Source of the DNA: Azonexaceae bacterium
GTDB lineage: Bacteria > Pseudomonadota > Gammaproteobacteria > Burkholderiales > Rhodocyclaceae
Direction of reading: 5' to 3'
NCBI GenBank assembly: GCA_009469685.1
Contig: SSTA01000070.1
Span: 1 to 15,048 of the forward strand
DNA length: 15,048 bases
The translations under genes were made by a program, and so were the position numbers. Below the pieces are notes generated by a model. That model was not told where the DNA came from and searched no databases. It saw only the letters and a list, made by a program, of their open reading frames with translations. How positions within the stretch are numbered: position 1 is the stretch's first letter; each line of letters starts with the position of its first letter. Positions 1-5,847 of the stretch are shown in pieces.

Positions 1-821
1 CCGGCCAGACCCGCCGGATAACCGCTGCCATCGAACTTTTCGTGGTGCGAGCGGGCGATTTCGGCCCCCGCCTGGAGCACCGCCGAGCCACTCCCGCTCA
101 ACAGCTCGTATCCCAGGCGGGCGTGGCCTTTCATGATCTCGAACTCGTCGTGGGTCAGTCGGCCCGGCTTGAGGAGTATGTAGTCCGGGATGCCGATCTT
201 GCCTACGTCGTGCATCGGCGCCGCTTCCAGGATCAAGGCGCACTGCTGCTCCGAAAGTCCCAAGCTGCGCGCAGTCAGGGCCGAGTAATGGGCCATGCGC
301 TGGATATGGGCACCGGTTTCCGGGTCGCGGAATTCCGCCGCCCGGGAAATGCGGACGATCAATTCCTTCTCGCGCTCCCGGATGGCGGCGGTACGCTCCT
401 CGACGAGCACCTCCAGGTGCCGGGCGTGGTCGGCAAGGCATTTGCGGCTGGTACGCAGGGCAAGCATGTTGCGCACCCGCGCGGAAAATTCCACCCGGTC
501 TATGGGTTTATTGAGAAAATCGTTGGCGCCGCCGTCCAGTGCCTCGTAGCGGATGTCCTTCTGGTCGTTGGCGGTGACCATGAGCACGGGAATATCGGCG
601 CGGTCAGGCAATTTCCGGAAGGCAGCGATGAACTGCAGTCCGTCGAGATCCGGCATCATGTAATCGACGATGACCAGATCGGGCTCGTGGGTCTCACACC
701 AAGCAATGGCCTCGACCGGGTGCTCGAAAGTCACCGGCTGACAGTCCCCCAGGCGTAATACCAGAGCTTTTGCCAGAGTCAGGTTGATATCGTTGTCGTC
801 GACGATGAGGACGGTGTGCAT
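1..821 (-). CDS. Response regulator with HD-GYP domain (3' end beyond window)
   Basis: Probable two-component response regulator whose output domain hydrolyses cyclic di-GMP in the cytoplasm (RpfG-like architecture). I read the translation directly: it begins MHTVLIVDDND at 821 and stays open to the window edge (273 codons). Residues 1–120 form a receiver domain with acidic pocket D8/D9, phosphoacceptor D53 in VIVDYMMPD, and K105 in the NKP motif. A charged helical linker (about 125–155) leads into the HD-GYP domain, with the HD pair at 204–205 (MHDVGK), HHE at 259–261 and DGSGYP ending at 269, so the catalytic signature is present as far as it can be seen. The remaining C-terminus lies to the left of position 1. 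It is divergent from yciB across about 100 bases. No partner kinase is visible beside it. The family call is secure; actual phosphodiesterase activity is inferred from the motifs. Confidence 0.93.
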   Translation of the reverse strand, partial: MHTVLIVDDNDINLTLAKALVLRLGDCQPVTFEHPVEAIAWCETHEPDLVIVDYMMPDLDGLQFIAAFRKLPDRADIPVLMVTANDQKDIRYEALDGGANDFLNKPIDRVEFSARVRNMLALRTSRKCLADHARHLEVLVEERTAAIREREKELIVRISRAAEFRDPETGAHIQRMAHYSALTARSLGLSEQQCALILEAAPMHDVGKIGIPDYILLKPGRLTHDEFEIMKGHARLGYELLSGSGSAVLQAGAEIARSHHEKFDGSGYPAGLA

Positions 822-849
822 CGCTTCCCCGAGCTGGTGACACTGGAGA

Positions 850-855
850 AGTATA
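850..855 (-). promoter_or_regulatory. Possible -10 element for the HD-GYP regulator
   Basis: On the minus strand this reads TATACT, one mismatch from the sigma-70 -10 consensus, 28 bases upstream of the ATG at 821. No -35 box sits at the ideal distance. TTGTCC (minus strand, 875–870) is only 14 bases away, which is short. Treat as a candidate only. Confidence 0.35.
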
Positions 856-868
856 GCAGCGGCGATCA

Positions 869-897
869 TGGACAAGGGTCGGCGAAATTCCGATAAT
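869..897 (+). promoter_or_regulatory. Sigma-70-type promoter for yciB and downstream genes
   Basis: TGGACA at 869–874 and GATAAT at 892–897 are each one mismatch from consensus and are separated by exactly 17 bases. Transcription would begin near 904, giving a leader of about 20 bases before the yciB ATG at 924. Recognised by eye, not by a scoring matrix. The -35 overlaps the candidate promoter region of the divergent HD-GYP gene. Confidence 0.6.
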
Positions 898-923
898 CGC
901 CCATCCTGACGCCTGCCGTTGAT

Positions 924-1532
924 ATGAAACTCCTCTTCGACCTCTTCCCGGTCATCCTGTTTTTTGTTGCCTTCAAGCTGTCCGAGAAGGACCCTGCCGC
1001 AGCCGCCGCTCTGGTGGGTCAATTGCTGGGTTCTGGGGCAGTCGCCCAATCCCAGGCCCCCATCCTGGTCGCCACCGTGGTGGTCATGCTCGCCACCGCC
1101 GCCCAGATCGGCTGGGTCTGGTTTCGCCATGGGCGCGTGGATCGCATGCTGTGGATCAGTCTCGTCCTGGTGGTGGTCTTTGGCGGACTCACCCTGATCT
1201 TCCAGGACGAGACCTTCATCAAGTGGAAACCGACCCTGCTCTACTGGATCTTCGCGGGAAGCATGGCCTTCGCCGCCGCCGTGCTGAAGAAGAATGCGAT
1301 CAGGGCGATGCTGGGCGAGCAGATCCAGTTGCCCGAACCGGTATGGATGCGCCTGAATCTCTCGTGGATGGCGTTCTTCGTCCTCATGGGCGCCCTCAAC
1401 CTGTTCGTCGCCTTCAACTTTTCCACCGACACCTGGGTCAATTTCAAGCTTTTCGGCGGGATGGGCCTGATGCTCGTCTTCGTACTCGCCCAGGGCGTCT
1501 TCCTCTCGCGCTATATGGAGGACAAATCCTGA
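924..1532 (+). CDS. yciB: Inner-membrane septation/envelope protein YciB (IspZ family)
   Basis: Polytopic inner-membrane protein of the YciB/intracellular septation protein A family. Established work on the family links it to cell division and envelope synthesis; its biochemical activity is not settled. The 202-residue product has about six hydrophobic segments (near 3–18, 47–66, 76–92, 105–120, 147–165 and 177–194). It carries the family hallmarks [11 protein letters not shown] (94–104) and WVNFKLFG (171–178). It is somewhat longer than the E. coli protein because of an Ala-rich stretch around residues 24–48 between the first two membrane segments. No clear Shine-Dalgarno precedes the ATG, and the predicted leader is short. 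The stop overlaps the next start by one base (TGATG at 1530–1534), so it heads a co-transcribed yciB–yciI–bolA run. Confidence 0.93.
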   Translation: MKLLFDLFPVILFFVAFKLSEKDPAAAAALVGQLLGSGAVAQSQAPILVATVVVMLATAAQIGWVWFRHGRVDRMLWISLVLVVVFGGLTLIFQDETFIKWKPTLLYWIFAGSMAFAAAVLKKNAIRAMLGEQIQLPEPVWMRLNLSWMAFFVLMGALNLFVAFNFSTDTWVNFKLFGGMGLMLVFVLAQGVFLSRYMEDKS

Positions 1533-1834
1533 TGTACTACGCCATCCTCGGCGAAGACCGTCCGGGCACTCTGGAAGCCCGTCTCGCCGCCCGCCCCGAC
1601 CATCTCGCCCGCCTCTTCGTCCTCCAGGGCGAAGGACGCCTCCTCCTGGCCGGCCCCTTCCCCGCCATCGATTCCCCCGATCCCGGTCCTGCCGGCTTCA
1701 GCGGCAGCCTCATCGTCGCCGAATTCCCTTCGCTCGCCGACGCCGAGACCTGGGCCGGAGCCGATCCCTACGTTGCCGCGGGAGTCTACGACCGGGTGAC
1801 GGTCAAGCCCTTCAGGAAGGTTCTTCCGGCGTGA
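1532..1834 (+). CDS. yciI: YciI-like protein
   Basis: A 100-residue cytoplasmic protein of the YciI / YCII-related family, a small ferredoxin-like (dimeric alpha-beta barrel) fold. It shows the family start [12 protein letters not shown], the D23–H24 pair that family members place in a putative active site, and the LLLAGPF turn at about 37–43. The C-terminal half ([26 protein letters not shown], about 70–95, read in pieces) matches the usual DPY…GVY…VxPF pattern. The physiological reaction of YciI proteins is not established. I chose the ATG at 1532 because it follows GGAGG (1517–1521) and overlaps the yciB stop by one base. The open frame extends further upstream, but only inside yciB. The stop overlaps bolA by four bases. 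Confidence 0.88.
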   Translation: MYYAILGEDRPGTLEARLAARPDHLARLFVLQGEGRLLLAGPFPAIDSPDPGPAGFSGSLIVAEFPSLADAETWAGADPYVAAGVYDRVTVKPFRKVLPA

Positions 1835-2097
1835 CGGCCGCCACCGTCGAATTCCTGCACCGGCGATTGCAAGCCCTGGCACCCACCCGACTCGAGATCG
1901 TCGACGATTCCCACCGCCACGCCGGCCATGCCGGTGCCAAGGAAGGCGGCCATTACACCCTGACCATCGTCGCCGCAGCCTTTTCCGGCCAGACGACCGT
2001 CGCCCGGCACCGCCTCGTCCATACCACCGTGGGCGATCTGCGCGCCAACGGTATCCATGCGCTCAGCATCCGCGCACTGGCGCCGGAAGAAGTATAA
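1831..2097 (+). CDS. bolA: BolA-family protein
   Basis: An 88-residue BolA/IbaG-type protein. BolA proteins bind monothiol glutaredoxins through shared Fe–S clusters, and some act as transcriptional regulators of morphology and envelope genes. The sequence has the typical [14 protein letters not shown] segment (about 22–35), which carries the conserved histidines, and the C-terminal [12 protein letters not shown]…[10 protein letters not shown] helix-turn region that defines the family. Translation starts at GTG 1831, overlapping the YciI stop (GTGA), with AGGAAGG at 1814–1820 as ribosome binding site. That site lies in a small hairpin (GGAAG-GTT-CTTCC), suggesting coupling to YciI translation. 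The TAA stop lies inside a TATAAT hexamer that probably serves the following gene. No glutaredoxin gene is visible in the window. Confidence 0.92.
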   Translation: MTAATVEFLHRRLQALAPTRLEIVDDSHRHAGHAGAKEGGHYTLTIVAAAFSGQTTVARHRLVHTTVGDLRANGIHALSIRALAPEEV

Positions 2098-2098
2098 T
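2093..2098 (+). promoter_or_regulatory. Perfect TATAAT -10 element upstream of the prolyl isomerase
   Basis: TATAAT at 2093–2098 overlaps the last codons of bolA and lies about 37 bases before the isomerase ATG. The expected -35 position (2070–2075, CCGCGC) does not match consensus, so an activator or alternative promoter type would be needed. An AT-rich stretch with seven T residues follows. Confidence 0.4.
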
Positions 2099-2134
2099 TA
2101 TTCGGTTTTTTTCCATAGTCCAAGGATTTCCTCC

Positions 2135-2911
2135 ATGCTCAAGCCCTCCGCTCTGGCCGCCCTGCTGGTCGCCGGTTCCCTGATCTCCGCCCCGGCCCTG
2201 GCCGAAAAGCTCGTCGTCAATGGCCAGACCATTCCGCAGTCGGTATTCGACGCCTTCGCAGCCGAACAGAAGGCTCAAGGCGCCGCCGACAGCCCCGAGC
2301 TGCAGAAGGCCATTCGAGAGGAGCTCGTGCGTCGTGAGGTCCTCTCCCAGGAAGCCAAGAAGAAGGGAATCGACAAGAAGCCGGAAGTCGCAGGCCAGAT
2401 CGAATTGGCCCGGCAGGCGGTCCTGATCCGCGCCTTCCTGGCCGATTATGTCAAGAGCCATCCGGTTTCCGAGGACAAGCTCAAGAAGGATTACGAGACC
2501 ATCAAGGGCAACCTGGGATCGACCGAGTTCAAGGCCCGCCACATCCTGGTCGAGAAGGAAGACGATGCCAAGGCCATCATCGGCCGCCTCGACAAGGGCG
2601 AGAAATTTGCCGAACTGGCCAAGCAGTCCAAGGACCCCGGATCGAAGGACAACGGGGGCGAGTTGAACTGGAGCTCGCCTTCGAGCTATGTGAAGCCCTT
2701 CGGCGAAGCCCTCGGCAAACTGAAGAAGGGCGAGTACACCAAGCAGCCGGTGAAGACCGACTTCGGCTACCACGTCATCCAACTGGACGATTCCCGTCCC
2801 CTCAATGCCCCTCCCTACGAACAGGTCAAGCCCCAGCTGCAGCAGCGCGCCAACGCGCAGATGGTCGAGGAACTGGTCAAGGAGTTGCGCGAGAAGGCCA
2901 AGGTCAACTGA
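2135..2911 (+). CDS. Secreted parvulin-type peptidyl-prolyl cis-trans isomerase
   Basis: Periplasmic PpiC/SurA-like foldase that would catalyse prolyl cis-trans isomerisation and assist folding of exported proteins. The 258-residue product starts with a signal peptide (1–23, cleavage likely after APALA). An N-terminal helical chaperone-like region spans about 24–125. One parvulin domain spans about 132–221 and carries the family blocks FKARHILVE, SKDPGSKDNGGELNW and FGYHVIQL. A basic, Gln-rich helical tail closes the protein. The start at 2135 is supported by AAGGA (2122–2126) eight bases upstream and by the signal peptide directly after it. An in-frame upstream extension would bury the signal peptide and is rejected. 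It follows bolA by 37 bases and is closed by an intrinsic terminator. The yciB–yciI–bolA–parvulin order is, to my recollection, common in betaproteobacteria. Confidence 0.93.
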   Translation: MLKPSALAALLVAGSLISAPALAEKLVVNGQTIPQSVFDAFAAEQKAQGAADSPELQKAIREELVRREVLSQEAKKKGIDKKPEVAGQIELARQAVLIRAFLADYVKSHPVSEDKLKKDYETIKGNLGSTEFKARHILVEKEDDAKAIIGRLDKGEKFAELAKQSKDPGSKDNGGELNWSSPSSYVKPFGEALGKLKKGEYTKQPVKTDFGYHVIQLDDSRPLNAPPYEQVKPQLQQRANAQMVEELVKELREKAKVN

Positions 2912-2933
2912 TTCACCCGGTTTCCTGTGCGAC

Positions 2934-2960
2934 AATCCCCGCCTTGGGCGGGGATTTTTC
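2934..2960 (+). terminator. Intrinsic terminator after the prolyl isomerase
   Basis: A perfect 10-base stem (AATCCCCGCC, 2934–2943, and GGCGGGGATT, 2947–2956) with a TTG loop is followed by T residues (TTTTT overlaps the stem end; 2955–2959). It is 22 bases after the isomerase stop and ends 11 bases before the start of the next gene. Confidence 0.85.
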
Positions 2961-2971
2961 TTGGTGGAAAC

Positions 2972-4300
2972 ATGGCGTTCAACCTGGGGAAGCTGTTTGG
3001 CAAGAAGGAGTCCGGGGTTGCACCGGACGCTCCCCGGCCGCCGGAATACGGCCCCGACCATCCGGTGCAGGCCTTCGTCCGCCGCGATGCCCTGTTCGAT
3101 CGAGAACGCAAGCCGGCCGGCCATGTGTTTCGGCTCCAGCATCTCGATGCCGGCCTGGGCGATGCGCCCACCGAAAGGCAATTGCTCCTCGACGACACCC
3201 TGCTGCGAGCGCTCTGCGCCAGCACGGACACCTGGGGCTCCCTGACGGCTTTCCTGCCCCTCTCGAGCGAGTCCATCCACAATCCCTGGCTCGACCAGCT
3301 CCCTGCCACCAATGCGGTCATCCTCCTCCATCTGGCGCCGGAGACCACCGATATCGCCAAATTTGCGGCGCGTCTGAGCGAGTTGCACAGAACCGGGCTG
3401 CGCTTCGGCGTACTTCGCCAGCCCCGCCACCCCGCCCATGCGACTGCCCTGCTCTTTGCCGATTTCGCTGCCATCGACACCAAGACCGCCCAGGGCAATG
3501 AAATCCGCGATTTCTCCATCGCCATGCGCAGCGACGAAATGCGGCGCCCGGTCGAGCTGGTGGCCGCCAATATCGAGAGCACCGACGATCTTCAACTTTG
3601 CGTCCAGAGCCGCTTCGCGCTCTATCACGGACCCTTCTTCGGCCGTCCGCGCTCTGCGGCGCTGCCCCGCAGCGATCCCAACAAACTCAACCTGATCCAC
3701 CTCTACAATCTCGCCCAGAGCGATGCCGAGAATTCCCAACTCAGTACCGCCCTCAAGCAGGATCCCAACCTTACCTATCGCATTCTGCGCTATCTCAATT
3801 CGGCCGCGGTCGGCCTCTCCCGACCTCTGGCGTCCATTGACCAGGCGCTGGTCCTCCTGGGCCGCCAACGTCTCGCCCGCTGGATTTCCATCCTCCTGTT
3901 TTCGGTCCGCGACGCCGATTTTTCCGAGTGGCTCCTGGTCGAAAGCGCCCTCGTGAGAGGCCGCATGATGGAATTGCTGGGGAGCGGAATTTTCCCCGCC
4001 ACGGAAGCGGATCAACTTTTCCTGACCGGCGTCTTCTCCCGTCTCGACAAATTGCTGCGTATTCCCTTGAGCGACGCCCTGAGTCAGATCACGCTCCCGG
4101 CTCCCGTACGCGAAGCGCTGATCGATCGAAGCGGCAGGTACGGTTCCTTGCTGTCCGTCGTCGAAGCGGCCGAGGCCAGCGGGGAATTCCCCATCGAAGC
4201 GCTGTCCAAGAATGCCGGACTCGACTCCGAAGCCGTCAATCGCGCCCTGATCGCCGCAACCACCTGGGCCAACGACGCCACCTCGGAATGGGAGACTTGA
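2972..4300 (+). CDS. Degenerate EAL–HDOD signalling protein
   Basis: A 442-residue cytoplasmic regulator of the EAL-HDOD (YuxH-like) type. The N-terminal half (about 32–230) resembles an EAL fold: VRRDALFDRERKPAGHVFRL corresponds to the usual 'RQPIFDR…YELLFR' opening. No EAL signature or full set of metal-binding residues is present, so it is unlikely to hydrolyse cyclic di-GMP. The C-terminal HDOD domain (about 235–405) is clear, with LTYRILRYLNSAAVGLSRP (267–285) and IDQALVLLGRQRLARW (289–304). HDOD domains lack the catalytic HD pair and act in signalling, often in motility, division or cyclic-di-GMP circuits. I prefer ATG 2972 (442 aa) over an in-frame start at 2927 because the latter would place the terminator hairpin inside the coding region. 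Ribosome-binding sequence is weak (GGTGGA at 2963–2968). NosD follows 55 bases downstream. Confidence 0.87.
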   Translation: MAFNLGKLFGKKESGVAPDAPRPPEYGPDHPVQAFVRRDALFDRERKPAGHVFRLQHLDAGLGDAPTERQLLLDDTLLRALCASTDTWGSLTAFLPLSSESIHNPWLDQLPATNAVILLHLAPETTDIAKFAARLSELHRTGLRFGVLRQPRHPAHATALLFADFAAIDTKTAQGNEIRDFSIAMRSDEMRRPVELVAANIESTDDLQLCVQSRFALYHGPFFGRPRSAALPRSDPNKLNLIHLYNLAQSDAENSQLSTALKQDPNLTYRILRYLNSAAVGLSRPLASIDQALVLLGRQRLARWISILLFSVRDADFSEWLLVESALVRGRMMELLGSGIFPATEADQLFLTGVFSRLDKLLRIPLSDALSQITLPAPVREALIDRSGRYGSLLSVVEAAEASGEFPIEALSKNAGLDSEAVNRALIAATTWANDATSEWET

Positions 4301-4355
4301 TCGGCTTTTGATCGAGGTCCACGTCACGGCTGAGAATCCGTGGCCCAATCGCGTC

Positions 4356-5594
4356 ATGCTCCGCGATTTTTCCGCCACCCTCTTCCTCATGTTGGCCTGC
4401 GCCGTTGCGCTGGCCGCCCAACCTCTGCAGGCCTGGATCGATGCTGCGCCGGCGGGCAGCGTTTTGCGGCTGCCGCCCGGGACCTACTCCGGGCCTGCGT
4501 CGATCGCCAAGCCCATGGTCGTCGACGGAGGCGGGCGAGTCACCGTGGATGGAGGTGGCCACGGAACGGTGCTGACCATCCGCGGAGAACGGGTCGTGCT
4601 GCGCGGCTTGACCCTGACGAACAGCGGAGGCTCCCACGACAGCCTGGATGGCGGCCTGATGATCGAAGGCAAGGATCACGTCGTCGAGAACAACGTGATC
4701 GAAAACGTGCTGTTCGGAATTTCCCTCCACCGGGCCAACGACAACCTGATCCGCAACAATCGGATCCGCTCGCGACCCGTCGATTCTGCGGACCGGGGCG
4801 ACGGAATTCGGATCTGGTACAGCACCGGGAATCGGATCGAGGGCAATGACATCGCCGTCATCCGCGACCTGACGGTCAGCAATGCGCCCCGCAATCGATT
4901 CATCGGCAATACGGTGCGCGACAGCCGGCGAGCGCTGAACCTCCTCTTCTCCCACCGCACAGTGATCGCCGGCAATGTCTTCGACCACAACTCGACCGGC
5001 GTGGTCGCCCTCAACTCCGATGGGCTGATCATCCGCGACAATCGCATCCTCCATGCCATGGATGCCTCCGGAGCGGGCGTGGCCCTCAAGGAGACCGCCG
5101 CCGCCCTCGTGCAGGGAAACGAAATCATCCATTGTGCCCATGGCATCATGGCCGACTCCCCCTCCAATCCGTTGAGCCGCATCGTCCTGGTCGATAACGT
5201 CATCGCCCACAATGTCACCGGAATCTATATCTACGGCGTCAAGGGCGGCCACCTCGCCATCGGCAATACCTTCCGCAGCAATCTGTGGCCGGTGACCATC
5301 ATCGGCGATGGCGACCCCCTGAACGATTTCTGGTTCGCCAATCATTGGGACGATTACCAGGGATTCGACCGTGACGGCGACGGCTTCGGGGATACCCCGC
5401 ACGAACTCTATGCCTGGGCGGATCGCCTCTGGATGGAATTCCCTGCCGCCAAATTCTTTCGCAATTCCCCGGTCCTCGAACTCCTGGATTTCCTTGAGCG
5501 ATTGGCGCCCTTTTCGACTCCCAGCCTCATTTTGCAGGACCGCAATCCGCGGATGGCGCCGTCGGTTCCGGCAACAAAAGCGGTCATTCCTTAA
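4356..5594 (+). CDS. nosD: NosD-like periplasmic beta-helix protein
   Basis: A 412-residue exported protein of the NosD family (CASH / right-handed parallel beta-helix). Canonical NosD is a periplasmic protein needed, with the NosFY transporter, to mature the copper site of nitrous oxide reductase. A signal peptide occupies about residues 1–20 (LFLMLACAVALA). Repeated coils with N-N-x-I / GNxI patterns run from about 55 to 310 (for example ENNVIENVLFGISLHRANDN, 111–130). The C-terminal signature includes a calcium-type loop DRDGDGFGD (338–346) and LLDFLERLAPFSTPSLILQD (376–395), which matches true NosD proteins rather than generic beta-helix repeats. No nosZ, nosR, nosF, nosY or nosL is present in the window. 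I chose ATG 4356 because it sits just before the signal peptide; a TTG at 4308 in frame would add 16 polar residues. Its 3' end overlaps the convergent DUF4212 gene by 11 bases. Confidence 0.85.
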   Translation: MLRDFSATLFLMLACAVALAAQPLQAWIDAAPAGSVLRLPPGTYSGPASIAKPMVVDGGGRVTVDGGGHGTVLTIRGERVVLRGLTLTNSGGSHDSLDGGLMIEGKDHVVENNVIENVLFGISLHRANDNLIRNNRIRSRPVDSADRGDGIRIWYSTGNRIEGNDIAVIRDLTVSNAPRNRFIGNTVRDSRRALNLLFSHRTVIAGNVFDHNSTGVVALNSDGLIIRDNRILHAMDASGAGVALKETAAALVQGNEIIHCAHGIMADSPSNPLSRIVLVDNVIAHNVTGIYIYGVKGGHLAIGNTFRSNLWPVTIIGDGDPLNDFWFANHWDDYQGFDRDGDGFGDTPHELYAWADRLWMEFPAAKFFRNSPVLELLDFLERLAPFSTPSLILQDRNPRMAPSVPATKAVIP

Positions 5595-5847
5595 CCCGGT
5601 GCTCGATGCGGGAATCGAGGCGATTCATGAACCAGGCATAGAATCCGATGATCAGGATGTCCACCACCACGCTTCCTTGAGCCGCCATGTAGAACCCCAG
5701 CGGAAATCCCAGGAGGGTGATCCGATTGAGTTCTCTTGCATAGAGGGGAGCGACGAAGGTCACCGCGACCCAGATCGTCAGCAGAATCAAGGTCAGGATC
5801 AAATTGGCGCGCCAGTACGCGTGGCGGGCCCTGGAAATCTTGCTCAT
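5584..5847 (-). CDS. Small subunit of sodium:solute symporter (DUF4212)
   Basis: An 87-residue membrane protein with two hydrophobic helices (about 13–34 and 48–73). It has the typical DUF4212 pattern ARHAYWRANLILTLILLTIW at the N-terminus and FPLGFYMAAQGSVVVDILII in the second helix. DUF4212 proteins (TIGR03647) are regarded as the small partner of VC_2705-type sodium:solute symporters, and here it overlaps that gene by four bases (ATGA), implying coupled translation and assembly in the inner membrane. The order is unusual: the small subunit gene follows the large one, whereas the family is described as small-then-large. It is the last gene of the operon and ends tail-to-tail with nosD. Confidence 0.92.
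   Translation of the reverse strand: MSKISRARHAYWRANLILTLILLTIWVAVTFVAPLYARELNRITLLGFPLGFYMAAQGSVVVDILIIGFYAWFMNRLDSRIEHRVKE

Noticed and set aside
2083..2112. Imperfect CCGGAA…TTCGG stem followed by a T-run after bolA, considered as a terminator
   Set aside because: The stem needs a bulge and is very short; the region is better explained by the TATAAT element and an AT-rich leader.
2057..2134. Longer start for the prolyl isomerase
   Set aside because: It would begin inside bolA, place the signal peptide internally and ignore the AAGGA site in front of the ATG at 2135.
2063..4390. 775-residue open frame on the minus strand
   Set aside because: It lies antisense to the prolyl isomerase and HDOD genes, whose translations match known families. 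Its own protein is low-complexity Gly/Glu/Gln-rich with no recognisable domain, as expected for antisense frames in GC-rich DNA.
4236..5402. 388-residue minus-strand open frame
   Set aside because: Antisense to nosD; composition dominated by Val, Ala, Asp and Gly with no motif.
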